Origin: Streptomyces sp. PsTaAH-137
GTDB taxonomy: Bacteria > Actinomycetota > Actinomycetes > Streptomycetales > Streptomycetaceae
DNA: 64,000 nt
Direction: 5' to 3'
NCBI RefSeq assembly: GCF_003259365.1
Contig: NZ_QLLY01000006.1
Location: forward strand, 436,851 to 500,850
The notes under the pieces were generated by a model. It had not been told where the DNA came from. It searched no databases and saw only the letters and a program-made list of their open reading frames with translations. The translations under genes were made by a program, and so were the position numbers. Shown here in pieces: positions 53,002 through 62,165 of the stretch (positions are counted from its first letter, which is position 1; each line of letters starts with the position of its first letter).

Positions 53002-54381
53002 CTACACGGGATCCGCCGCCCGCCCGCGCTGCGCCACCAGCACCACGAGCCCGACCACCAGCCAGATCGCACCCACCACCTGCGCCGTCCCCGAGGCCTC
53101 CACGATCACCGCGACGGCGATCGCCGCACCGACCACCGGCACCAGCAGATGCCGCCACCAGCTCACCGGCCCGCCCTGCCGGCGCACCACGAACCAGCCC
53201 ACGACACTGGCGTGCAGCAGCGTGAACGCGGTCAGCGCGCCGATGTCGACCACCGACGTCAACTGGTCGAGACCGTCGTCACGGCGGGCCGCCCACACCG
53301 CCGCGACCAGCGTGATCACCGCCGCCACCAGCAGCGCGGCGCGCGGCACGCCCGAGTCCGTCCGGGACAGCACCTTCGGCAGCCGCCGGTCACGGGCCAT
53401 CGCGAACACCAGCCGGCCCGCCGCGGCCTGCCCGGCCAGCGCCGCGAACGCCGCGCCGATCGCCTTGCTCACCGCCACCAGATCGTGCAGCCAGCCGCCG
53501 ACCGACGCGTCCACGGTGTCGTAGAACGCGGAGCCCTGCTTCGCCGGATCGGCCGCCATCTGCGCCGACGACACCGGCTCAAGCAGCGCCGCCAGGTACG
53601 TCTGCGCGACGAACAGCACACCGGTGAGCACCAGGCAGAACAGCACCGCCCGCGCGACCTTCGCCGAACCGCCGGTGACCTCCTCGGCGAACGTGGCGAT
53701 GGCGTCGAAGCCCAGGTACGAAAGGACGGCCACCGACACCGCGCCGAGCACCGCCGACAGCGCGAACGCGCCCTGGGTGCCGTCCCCGGTCAGCGGCGAC
53801 AGCCAGCCGCGCTGCGCCCCGTCCGTCGCCAGCACCACGATCGCCGAGACGATGAAGATCACCAGCACCACGATCTCCAGCGCCAGGACCGCGAAGCCGA
53901 CCCGGGCCGCGGCCCGTACGCCCCACAGGTTGAGCAGCGTCGTGATCACCACGGCGAGCGCCGTCCACACCCACCGCGACACGTCCGGCACCAGCGAGTT
54001 CATCGCGATCCCGGAGAACAGGTACGCCACCGCCGGGATCAGCAGATAGTCGAGCATCGCCATCCAGCCCGCGATGAACCCGGGCCCCTTTCCGAGCCCC
54101 ACGCGCGCGTAGGCGTACACGGAACCCGCGCGCGGGGCGACCCGCACCATCTGGGCGTAGCTGAAAGCGGTGAACGCCATGGCGATCGTGGCGACGACGT
54201 AGACGAGCGCGACCGCGCCGTGCGACTTCGCGTCCAGGGTGCCGAAGACGCCGACCGGCGCCATGGGGGCGATGAACAGGAGCCCGTAGACCACCAGATC
54301 CCGGAAGCCGAGGTTCCGGCGAAGTTTGCCGTCCGGGACCTCGGGGGTCCCGGGGACTTCGGACGCGGCTGGTACGGACAT
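53002..54381 (-). CDS. APC-family amino acid permease
   Basis: 459 residues, ~12 membrane helices of the APC superfamily. The N-terminus reads GFRDLVVYGLLFIAPMAPVGVFGTLDAKSHGAVALVY with the unwound helix-1 site; AYAQMVRVAPRAGSVYAYAR-type helix 2 and FDAIATFAEEVTGGSAKVARAVL (conserved Glu region) follow. Substrate probably an amino acid or amine. ATG follows GGAGG. Divergent from ispH. Confidence 0.88.
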   Translation of the reverse strand: MSVPAASEVPGTPEVPDGKLRRNLGFRDLVVYGLLFIAPMAPVGVFGTLDAKSHGAVALVYVVATIAMAFTAFSYAQMVRVAPRAGSVYAYARVGLGKGPGFIAGWMAMLDYLLIPAVAYLFSGIAMNSLVPDVSRWVWTALAVVITTLLNLWGVRAAARVGFAVLALEIVVLVIFIVSAIVVLATDGAQRGWLSPLTGDGTQGAFALSAVLGAVSVAVLSYLGFDAIATFAEEVTGGSAKVARAVLFCLVLTGVLFVAQTYLAALLEPVSSAQMAADPAKQGSAFYDTVDASVGGWLHDLVAVSKAIGAAFAALAGQAAAGRLVFAMARDRRLPKVLSRTDSGVPRAALLVAAVITLVAAVWAARRDDGLDQLTSVVDIGALTAFTLLHASVVGWFVVRRQGGPVSWWRHLLVPVVGAAIAVAVIVEASGTAQVVGAIWLVVGLVVLVAQRGRAADPV

Positions 54382-54462
54382 CGTGCCTCCGTTGATCGGG
54401 CAGGCTCCCGGGCTTCACCAGTCTCCCCAGCCGGGCGATCTTTGGCCTGCTGGGGTCGGCCT

Positions 54463-54468
54463 TACGAT
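54463..54468 (+). promoter_or_regulatory. -10 box of leaderless ispH
   Basis: TACGAT 7 bases before ATG 54476; a TTTGGC -35-like element lies 16 bases upstream. Confidence 0.6.
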
Positions 54469-54475
54469 GGGGGAC

Positions 54476-55480
54476 ATGACTGCTACGACTGGCTCCCGCC
54501 GTGTCCTGCTCGCCGCTCCCCGTGGCTACTGCGCCGGTGTGGACCGTGCCGTGATCGCCGTCGAGAAAGCCCTGGAGCAGTACGGGGCCCCGATCTATGT
54601 CCGCCACGAGATCGTGCACAACAAGTACGTCGTGCAGACCCTGGAGCGGAAGGGCGCCATCTTCGTCGAACAGACGGAGGAGGTCCCCGAGGGCTCGATC
54701 GTGATGTTCTCGGCGCACGGTGTCGCACCGACCGTCCACGCGGAGGCCGAGCGCGGCAGGCTGGCGACGATCGACGCCACCTGCCCGCTCGTCACCAAGG
54801 TCCACAAGGAAGCGATCCGCTACGCCAACGACGACTTCGACATCCTCCTGATCGGCCACGAGGGCCACGAGGAGGTCATCGGCACCTCTGGCGAGGCCCC
54901 GGACCACATCACGCTGGTCGACGGCCCCGAGGACGTCGCCAAGGTCGAGGTCCGCGACCCGGAGAAGGTCGTCTGGCTCTCCCAGACCACGCTCTCCGTC
55001 GACGAGACGATGGAGACCGTCGACGCCCTGAAGACCAAGTTCCCCGGTCTCGTCTCCCCGCCGAGCGACGACATCTGCTACGCCACGCAGAACCGCCAGC
55101 TCGCCGTGAAGCAGATGGGCGCCGAGTCCGACCTCGTCATCGTCGTCGGCTCGCGCAACTCCTCCAACTCGGTCCGTCTCGTCGAGGTCGCCAAGCTGGC
55201 CGGCGCGAAGGACGCGCACCTCGTGGACTACGCGAGCGAGATCGACGAGTCCTGGCTGGACGGCGTGACCACGGTCGGCGTCACCTCCGGGGCCTCCGTG
55301 CCGGACGTCCTCGTTGAGCAGGTCCTGGAGTACCTGTCGCAGCGCGGCTTCGCCGACGTGGAGATCGTGAAGGCGGCCGAGGAGTCCATCACCTTCTCGC
55401 TGCCCAAGGAGCTCCGCCGCGACCTGCGCGCCGAGGCCGCCGCCCTCGTGGAGCGCGCGGATTCCACCTCCGGGAAGTGA
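54476..55480 (+). CDS. ispH: 4-hydroxy-3-methylbut-2-enyl diphosphate reductase
   Basis: 334-residue [4Fe-4S] enzyme, last step of the MEP isoprenoid pathway, giving IPP and DMAPP. Cluster cysteines are in APRGYCAGV (C19), DATCPLVTKVHKE and DDICYATQNRQ; VGSRNSSNS and GVTSGASVPD bind the diphosphate. Start chosen at ATG 54476: no ribosome site, but a TACGAT promoter box 7 bases upstream implies a leaderless mRNA. Confidence 0.95.
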   Translation: MTATTGSRRVLLAAPRGYCAGVDRAVIAVEKALEQYGAPIYVRHEIVHNKYVVQTLERKGAIFVEQTEEVPEGSIVMFSAHGVAPTVHAEAERGRLATIDATCPLVTKVHKEAIRYANDDFDILLIGHEGHEEVIGTSGEAPDHITLVDGPEDVAKVEVRDPEKVVWLSQTTLSVDETMETVDALKTKFPGLVSPPSDDICYATQNRQLAVKQMGAESDLVIVVGSRNSSNSVRLVEVAKLAGAKDAHLVDYASEIDESWLDGVTTVGVTSGASVPDVLVEQVLEYLSQRGFADVEIVKAAEESITFSLPKELRRDLRAEAAALVERADSTSGK

Positions 55481-55510
55481 CCGTGCGTCTCCCGTCGTAA
55501 CGTGGAGCGC

Positions 55511-56257
55511 ATGGAGATCTTCGGTGTGGACATCGGCGGATCAGGGATCAAGGGCGCTCCGGTCGATCTGGAGCGCGGCGATCTCGCCGAGGAGCGGTTC
55601 AAGGTGCTGACCCCGCAGCCGGCCACCCCCGACGCGGTGGCCGACGGGGTCAAGCAGGTCGTGGAGAACTTCGCGGGCGGCTGCGACCGGGTCGGCATCA
55701 CCTTCCCGGGCGTCGTCACCGGCGGCTCGACGATCCGGACCGCGGCCAACGTGGACAAGAGCTGGATCGACGTCGACGCGCAGGCCCTGCTGAGCGAGAA
55801 GCTCGGCGGGGTGCCCGTCACGATCCTGAACGACGCGGACGCCGCCGGCGTCGCCGAGATGCACTTCGGCGCCGGCCGCGGCCGCAAGGGCACGGTCCTG
55901 CTGCTCACCCTCGGTACGGGCATCGGCAGCGCCCTCTTCACCGACGGCACCCTGGTGCCCAACACCGAGCTGGGTCACCTGGAGCTGCACGGTCACGACG
56001 CCGAGAAGCGGGCCTCCACCAAGGCCCGCGAGGACGAGGATCTGAGCTGGGAGCACTGGTCCAGACGCGTCACCAAGTACCTCGCGCACGTCGAGATGCT
56101 GTTCTCGCCCGAGCTGTTCATCATCGGCGGCGGCATCAGCCGCAAGGCCGACAAGTTCCTGCCGCTGATCAAGGGCATCAAGGCGGAGATCGTCCCGGCG
56201 GAGCTGCAGAACAACGCGGGGATCGTGGGAGCGGCGATGGCGGCGCGCGAAGCCTGA
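55511..56257 (+). CDS. ppgK: Polyphosphate glucokinase
   Basis: 248-residue ROK-like kinase using polyphosphate (and ATP) to make glucose-6-phosphate, typical of actinobacteria. N-terminal phosphate loop IFGVDIGGSGIKGAPVD, adenosine/phosphate motifs LNDADAAGVAEMHFGAG and LTLGTGIGSALF, and ELGHLELHGHDAE active-site region are present. ATG 55511 follows GGAGCGC. Confidence 0.93.
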   Translation: MEIFGVDIGGSGIKGAPVDLERGDLAEERFKVLTPQPATPDAVADGVKQVVENFAGGCDRVGITFPGVVTGGSTIRTAANVDKSWIDVDAQALLSEKLGGVPVTILNDADAAGVAEMHFGAGRGRKGTVLLLTLGTGIGSALFTDGTLVPNTELGHLELHGHDAEKRASTKAREDEDLSWEHWSRRVTKYLAHVEMLFSPELFIIGGGISRKADKFLPLIKGIKAEIVPAELQNNAGIVGAAMAAREA

Positions 56258-56271
56258 GCCCGGGACCGGCC

Positions 56272-56907
56272 CTAGGCGCGCCGCGGCTTGGGCGTCTTCT
56301 GGGGCCTGGCCTGCTCCTGCTGCCCGGCCGGGCGCTGGGCGGCCGCGGCCCTGCGCCGCGCCATCAGCCGTACCTTCCGTACGGCGGCGACGAGAGCGGC
56401 GACGAGGGTGCCGCCGTACAGCCAGCCCGCGCTCGTCGCCAGGGTCGTCACCAGGCCCGCGAGGTGCCCGCTGATCCCGTCACCGCCGTCGCCGACGAAG
56501 AAGGCGCCGAGGGCGAACGCGATGGGCACCGCGACCGGCGCCGTCACCAGGTCCGCCTTGCGCACCCAGCCCGCGGTGAGCCCGCTGACCAGCACGAAGA
56601 ACACGCCGTACACGGCCACGGCGCCGCCGAACAGCAGCCCGTCGAGGAACCCGAGCACCAGCATCGACGCGGCGGCGAACAGCCCGCTGCCCAGGCCCGT
56701 CAGTCTCGGGTCGGGGAACCTACGGAGCGCGCGCACCAGCGGCGGCATCGGCCGGCCCTCGCCGCCGCCCGCGCGGTAGACGGTGGCGGACTCGGCGGAC
56801 GGCGCCACGGCACGCCCGTCACCGGGCTCGCCCTGCGCCTGCGGGGGCAGCGGGGTCCGGCCGCGGCGGGGCCGGGATTGCGGGGGACGCGTCCTGTGTT
56901 GCTCCAC
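56272..56907 (-). CDS. DUF6542-like small membrane protein
   Basis: 211 residues. ~55-residue Pro/Arg-rich N-terminus, then four hydrophobic helices (~65-165) and a Lys/Arg/Gln-rich C-terminal tail. Matches the small conserved Streptomyces membrane proteins (DUF6542) that lie between ppgK and ychF. Function unknown. A much longer upstream frame is spurious: GTG 56907 follows a TATGTT box by 6 bases, again a leaderless pattern. Confidence 0.75.
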   Translation of the reverse strand: MEQHRTRPPQSRPRRGRTPLPPQAQGEPGDGRAVAPSAESATVYRAGGGEGRPMPPLVRALRRFPDPRLTGLGSGLFAAASMLVLGFLDGLLFGGAVAVYGVFFVLVSGLTAGWVRKADLVTAPVAVPIAFALGAFFVGDGGDGISGHLAGLVTTLATSAGWLYGGTLVAALVAAVRKVRLMARRRAAAAQRPAGQQEQARPQKTPKPRRA

Positions 56908-56913
56908 AGGCCC

Positions 56914-56919
56914 AACATA
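56914..56919 (-). promoter_or_regulatory. -10 box of a leaderless DUF6542-like mRNA
   Basis: TATGTT, GGGCCT, GTG on the minus strand. Confidence 0.5.
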
Positions 56920-57073
56920 GGTGGGCTTATAGGCGCAATACGCCGCGGGACACGCGCTTAGTTCAAGCTTGACCGTTGTTGGTTCGGGTGTTCGACGCGT
57001 CGCCGGGCCGGGGGCGGCGGGGCCGTAGACTGGTGGACCGCCCCCACCCACCTCTTGTACGGGAAGTCGCAAC

Positions 57074-58162
<1,089 letters not shown>

Positions 58163-58173
58163 CGCATCCGGCG

Positions 58174-58215
58174 AAGGTCCGTCCGATCCGCGGCAGAGCG
58201 GGTTGGGCGGACCTT
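58174..58215 (+). terminator. Terminator after ychF
   Basis: AAGGTCCGTCC / GGGCGGACCTT, 11-bp stem with one G-T pair, 20-base loop containing a nested CCGC/GCGG, then TGG. Confidence 0.7.
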
Positions 58216-58278
58216 TGGTGTGCATGCGCCGAGGCCAGCGTCAGGTCGGCAGCAGCTCCGCGTGGTCGCAGCAGGCGG

Positions 58279-58908
58279 TCAAGACGGGGTCCAGGCGTCG
58301 GCGAAGTCGCACTGGAGGTCCGTCCAGCGGCGAGCCTCGGCGGGGGTGGGGCTGGGCCGGCCGAGGCGTCCCACGCCTTCGACCCACTGGTCCCAGAGGC
58401 CGTCGGGCCGGGTGAAGCGGCGGGCGTGGGCGGTGCCGAGGCGATCGTCGAGGCGAAGCAGGGCCCCGAGGGCAGCGGTCTGGTCGTAGTAGAGGTCGGT
58501 GCGGGCCAAGTAGTGATCGAGGTAGGCGGTGAGGATCTCGGCGTCCGCGACGGTGCCGAAGCGGGCCAGGGCGAAGCAGTAGGCCCCTCCGGAGTAGCAG
58601 ACCTCGCTGGCCAGGAGCAGGTCGCCGATGCGCGTCCGGAACCGTTCGCGCCGGTCGACGCCGATCAGCCAGGCGGCGGTGAGACGTGAGCGCCACTCGT
58701 AGCCGAGGAGGGCTCTCAGTTCTTCGTCCGTGATCGTGGCGGCGTCGTCGAGCAGGTGCCGGGTGAAGCGCGTGGTGTGCCGCCACCGGGGGCTCAGAAA
58801 GCGGCTGCTGTTCAGGACGAGGTAGCGCGGGAGGCCGCCGTAAGTCCTTGACACGTATCTCTCGACCACGTGGCCGTGGCCGATCTCCTCGGGGCGCTGG
58901 GACGGCAT
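58279..58908 (-). CDS. DUF6000 family protein
   Basis: 209 residues. The core LLGYEWRSRLTAAWLIGVDRRERFRTRIGDLLLASEVCYSGGAYCFALARFG followed by LTAYLDHYLARTDLYYDQTAALGAL is the DUF6000 pattern, a helical family of unknown function common in Streptomyces, sometimes in contact-dependent or immunity-like neighbourhoods (general impression, not shown here). Start ATG 58908 has GGAGAGG upstream, inside the preceding small frame. Confidence 0.75.
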   Translation of the reverse strand: MPSQRPEEIGHGHVVERYVSRTYGGLPRYLVLNSSRFLSPRWRHTTRFTRHLLDDAATITDEELRALLGYEWRSRLTAAWLIGVDRRERFRTRIGDLLLASEVCYSGGAYCFALARFGTVADAEILTAYLDHYLARTDLYYDQTAALGALLRLDDRLGTAHARRFTRPDGLWDQWVEGVGRLGRPSPTPAEARRWTDLQCDFADAWTPS

Positions 58909-58911
58909 CGG

Positions 58912-59088
58912 TCACCTCTCCGGTTGCAGGTCGGCGCGATCGATCCGGCAGATGCGGGCCGAGGGCCGACCCGGGCCCGCGCCGGCCCGGAATCCCGTCG
59001 TCCCCCCAGAGGCGTACGGGACAGATCCCGTACGCGCCGGGCACGGCGTCGAGTACGCGCAGGAGGGGCAGGGGTGGCGGTCGCACAT
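58912..59088 (-). CDS. Possible small Cys-rich protein upstream of DUF6000
   Basis: 58 codons beginning MCDRHPCPSCAYSTPCPAR, with four Cys and one His in 16 residues that could bind metal. Third-position G+C is high, as in real genes here, and its stop lies 3 bases before the DUF6000 ATG, so coupling is possible. No clear ribosome site, and the frame is longer than this start. May be the end of a frameshifted gene. Confidence 0.3.
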   Translation of the reverse strand: MCDRHPCPSCAYSTPCPARTGSVPYASGGTTGFRAGAGPGRPSARICRIDRADLQPER

Positions 59089-59313
59089 CAGAGCAGTCTG
59101 GCTGCCGGTCCGCCCGGTGCGCCATGGAATTGGCTGCCACGGCACCCCGCCCACTCCGCTGGACGGAGTCGGCATCGAGCGGCACCACGTCGTCGGTCAT
59201 GCCGGAAGCGGGGGACGGCACATCGAGCTCTTCGCTGCTCACCACGTAGCGCTGCCATCCGACCCCGGCTTGGAATCGCGCCAACCAGACCCTGGCCGTG
59301 TGGCCGGGGTGAT

Positions 59314-59319
59314 TAGGGT
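59314..59319 (+). promoter_or_regulatory. -10 box of a leaderless Lrp mRNA
   Basis: TAGGGT, CGTCCG, then GTG at 59326. Confidence 0.55.
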
Positions 59320-59325
59320 CGTCCG

Positions 59326-60351
59326 GTGACCTCTGAACCGAACCCGGTCGGCCCGACCGCCCCGACCGGCCCGCTGGACGCCCTCGACCGCCGGATCGTC
59401 GCCGCCCTCCAGATCGACGGCCGTGCCTCCTGGCGGCGGATCGCCACCGCGCTCGGGGAGCCCGAGCGGAAGGTCGCCCGGCGCGGTCTTCGGCTCCTGG
59501 AGAGCGGGGCCGTGGCGGTGCGCGGGCTCGTGGTGCGGGGTGAGACGGTGATCCTGCGCATGAACTGCCGGCCCGGCGCCGTCCGCGACACCGCCGTCGC
59601 CACCGCCCGCAGGGACGACGCCATCTTCTCGTACGTGCTCGCGGGCGCCGCCGACTGCGTGGCCGAACTCCAGTGCCAGCCGGGGGAGTTGGCGCGTCTT
59701 GCGCTGGACGAGGTGCCCGCGCTGCCGGGGCTCGTTGCGCAGCAGGTCTCCCCGGTGCTGCGCTACTTCCGCACCGTGCACGAGTGGTCGCCGGGCATCC
59801 TCGGCGACGACGAGACCGCCGCGCTCGTCGGGGAGACGGCGCGGCCGGTGGACGACATCGGGGTGCCGGCCGTCCTGGACGGGCTCGCGCCGGACGAGCA
59901 CGCCATCCTGCGCGCGCTCGCCGAGGACGGCCGCAGCACGCACGACGAACTCGCCGCCGTGGCCGGGGTGTCGGTGGCGACGGCGCGGCGCCGCGTGGAG
60001 TCGCTGACCCGGCAGGGCGTCGTCAGCATCCGGGCGGCCGTGGAACCCGCGCTGCTCGGCCTGCCGGTCGAGGCGCTGCTGTGGATCAGGACCCGGCCCG
60101 ACGAGGTCGAGGAGGTGGGGCGGCTGCTCGTCGAGTCGCCGCTGGTGCGGTACGCGGCCGTGGTGATGGGCGAGCACCAGATCCTGGTCGACGTGACCCA
60201 GCCGTCGAAGCAGGCCCTGCACGCGTTCCTCACCGAGTCGGCGTGGGTGCGGCGCGCCGAGGCCGTGCAGTCCCATCTGGTGGTGGAGGCATGGAAGCGC
60301 AGCGGGGTGCCGGCTCGTGGAGTCTCGCTCTTCCCTGTTGCCGGTGGGTGA
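59326..60351 (+). CDS. Double Lrp/AsnC-family transcriptional regulator
   Basis: 341 residues, twice the usual Lrp length: two HTH_AsnC modules (LDALDRRIVAALQIDGRASWRRIATALGE and LAPDEHAILRALAEDGRSTHDELAAVAGVSVATARRR) each followed by an AsnC-type ligand domain. Transcribed towards an amidase-DUF3311-symporter unit 123 bases downstream, which it probably controls. The start lies 6 bases after TAGGGT, suggesting a leaderless mRNA. Confidence 0.9.
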   Translation: MTSEPNPVGPTAPTGPLDALDRRIVAALQIDGRASWRRIATALGEPERKVARRGLRLLESGAVAVRGLVVRGETVILRMNCRPGAVRDTAVATARRDDAIFSYVLAGAADCVAELQCQPGELARLALDEVPALPGLVAQQVSPVLRYFRTVHEWSPGILGDDETAALVGETARPVDDIGVPAVLDGLAPDEHAILRALAEDGRSTHDELAAVAGVSVATARRRVESLTRQGVVSIRAAVEPALLGLPVEALLWIRTRPDEVEEVGRLLVESPLVRYAAVVMGEHQILVDVTQPSKQALHAFLTESAWVRRAEAVQSHLVVEAWKRSGVPARGVSLFPVAGG

Positions 60352-60352
60352 C

Positions 60353-60369
60353 CATAAGTTTCACTTATG
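60353..60369. promoter_or_regulatory. CATAAGT-TTC-ACTTATG operator before the amidase gene
   Basis: Perfect 7-3-7 inverted repeat beginning 2 bases after the Lrp stop, A/T-rich, 106 bases before the amidase ATG. A second dyad ACTGA-AACAA-TCAGT lies at 60411-60425. Together they probably form the Lrp binding region of the amidase promoter. Confidence 0.6.
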
Positions 60370-60410
60370 TGAATTGGGCGTCTGAAAAGTTCACAGGTGC
60401 AGAACTGTTG

Positions 60411-60425
60411 ACTGAAACAATCAGT
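60411..60425. promoter_or_regulatory. Second dyad in the amidase promoter
   Basis: ACTGA-AACAA-TCAGT, flanked by TTG and TGACC (TTGACTGAAACAATCAGTTG). Spaced about 57 bases from the first dyad, consistent with Lrp-type multi-site binding. Confidence 0.5.
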
Positions 60426-60474
60426 TGACCGCAGTGTGGGGGCGCACACCGTCGCCTCCCGCACGAGGACCGCC

Positions 60475-61911
60475 ATGCCCCTGAGCCCCGCCGAAGCCGA
60501 CGCGCTCTGCGCTCTCGACGCCGTCGACCTCGCCGCCCGGATCCGCCGCCGCGAGCTGTCCGCGCGCGAGGTCGTCGCCGCCCACCTCGACCGGATCGAG
60601 CGCGCCAACCCGGCGATCAACGCCATCGTCACCCTCGACCCCGAGGGCGCGACACGGGCCGCCGCGTGGGCCGACGAACAGGCGGCCTCCGGAGCCGAGT
60701 TGGGGCCGCTGCACGGGCTGCCCATCGCCTTCAAGGACACCCACCTCACGCGCGGGATGCGCACCACGCACGGCTCACCCCTCTTCGCCGACCACGTCCC
60801 CGACGAGGACGAACTCCTCATCCAGCGCATCGAGTCGGCCGGCGCCATCCGCATCGGCAAGACCAACGTGCCCGAGTTCGCGGCCGGTTCGCACACCTTC
60901 AACACCGTCTTCGGCGCGACCCGCAACCCGTACGACACCACGCGCTCGGCCGGCGGCAGCAGCGGCGGCGCCGCGGCCGCGCTCGCCGCCCGGCTGACCC
61001 CGATCGCCGACGGCAGCGACATGGGCGGCTCCCTGCGCAACCCGGCCTCCTTCTGCAACGTCGTCGGGCTGCGCCCCACCCCCGGCCGGGTACCGGCCCT
61101 GCCCTCCGGCGACGTCTGGGAGACCCTGGCCGTCGCCGGGCCGATGGGCCGCACCGTCGCCGACACCGCGCTGCTGCTCTCGGTCATGGCCGGGCCCGAC
61201 CCGCGCAGCCCGCTCTCCCTGGAGGTCCCGGACCCGGCCTCGTACCGCACCTCCCTGACCCGCGACCTCACGGGCCTGCGGGTCGCGTACGCGCCCGATC
61301 TCGGCGGCCGCGTCCCCGTCGACCCCGAGGTGCGCGCCGTCGTCGACCGGCAGGCCGCTCTCTTCGAGGACCTGGGCTGCCGCGTGGTCGAGGACTGCCC
61401 GGACCTCGACGCCGCCGAGCACGCCTTCCGCACGCTGCGCGCGCACGCCTTCCACCAGGCGTTCGGCCCGCTCCTCGACGCCCACCCGGGCGCCCTCAAG
61501 CCCAGCCTCGTGTGGAACATCGAGGAGGGCCTGAAGCTCACCGGCGCCGAACTCGCCCTGGCCCGCGGCGAACTCACCCGGCTCCATCTCGCCGCCGTCG
61601 CCTTCTTCGAGCGGTACGACGTGCTGATCGCGCCGGTCAGCCAAGTCGCGCCGTTCGCCGTCGAGTCGGAGTACCCCGGCGTCATCGACGGGCAGCCGCA
61701 GCACACCTATCTCGACTGGATGCGCTCCGCGTACTTCCTCTCCGCCCTGGGCGCACCCGCCCTCTCCGTCCCCGCCGGGTTCACCCCGGCCGGGCTTCCC
61801 GTGGGCCTGCAGATCGTGGGCCCGCCGCGCGCCGAACGCCTCGTCCTGGAGGTCGGCGCCGCCCACGAGGCCGCCACCGGACACGGACGGCACGCACCCA
61901 CCCTCCCGTAG
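60475..61911 (+). CDS. Amidase signature-family amidohydrolase
   Basis: 478 residues. Ser-cisSer-Lys triad visible: Lys87 in GLPIAFKDTHL, cis-Ser162 in GGSSGGAAAALAA, nucleophile Ser186 in DGSDMGGSLRNPA. Hydrolyses a carboxamide, releasing ammonia and an acid. First gene of a unit with DUF3311 and a solute symporter, so the substrate is probably imported by that symporter. ATG follows CGAGGACC. Confidence 0.93.
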   Translation: MPLSPAEADALCALDAVDLAARIRRRELSAREVVAAHLDRIERANPAINAIVTLDPEGATRAAAWADEQAASGAELGPLHGLPIAFKDTHLTRGMRTTHGSPLFADHVPDEDELLIQRIESAGAIRIGKTNVPEFAAGSHTFNTVFGATRNPYDTTRSAGGSSGGAAAALAARLTPIADGSDMGGSLRNPASFCNVVGLRPTPGRVPALPSGDVWETLAVAGPMGRTVADTALLLSVMAGPDPRSPLSLEVPDPASYRTSLTRDLTGLRVAYAPDLGGRVPVDPEVRAVVDRQAALFEDLGCRVVEDCPDLDAAEHAFRTLRAHAFHQAFGPLLDAHPGALKPSLVWNIEEGLKLTGAELALARGELTRLHLAAVAFFERYDVLIAPVSQVAPFAVESEYPGVIDGQPQHTYLDWMRSAYFLSALGAPALSVPAGFTPAGLPVGLQIVGPPRAERLVLEVGAAHEAATGHGRHAPTLP

Positions 61912-61940
61912 GTGCTCAACTCCCCTCAGCTGGAGCCCCG

Positions 61941-62165
61941 ATGAGATCACCGCACGCGCTCTGGGCCGCCGTGCCCGTCCTGGCCTTCCTCAGTACGCCG
62001 TACCTGCCGTTCGTCAACGGACCGCACCTATGGCTCGGCATCCCGTCCGTCCTGTGCTGGTGCCTGATCTGGACGGCAGGCACGACGGCGGCCCTCGCCC
62101 TCGTCGACCGGCTCGCCCCGGCCGCGGACGACGAAGAGACCGCGAAGGAGGACGTACGCGCATGA
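61941..62165 (+). CDS. DUF3311 small membrane protein
   Basis: 74 residues with two hydrophobic helices (AVPVLAFLSTPYLPFV and LGIPSVLCWCLIWTAGTTAALAL) and an acidic tail. DUF3311 proteins are the usual small partner subunit of SSS-family permeases, like YhdT with PanF. Stop overlaps the symporter start by ATGA. Confidence 0.88.
   Translation: MRSPHALWAAVPVLAFLSTPYLPFVNGPHLWLGIPSVLCWCLIWTAGTTAALALVDRLAPAADDEETAKEDVRA

Larger units (their letters stand above)
58909..59325. other. Poorly coding region between DUF6000 and Lrp genes
   Basis: 417 bases. Two overlapping minus-strand frames look partly protein-like. One begins MARFQAGVGWQRYVVSSEEL (59284) and the other gives the Cys-rich end at 58912. 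A frameshifted or degenerate gene is possible. I see no RNA gene. Confidence 0.4.
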
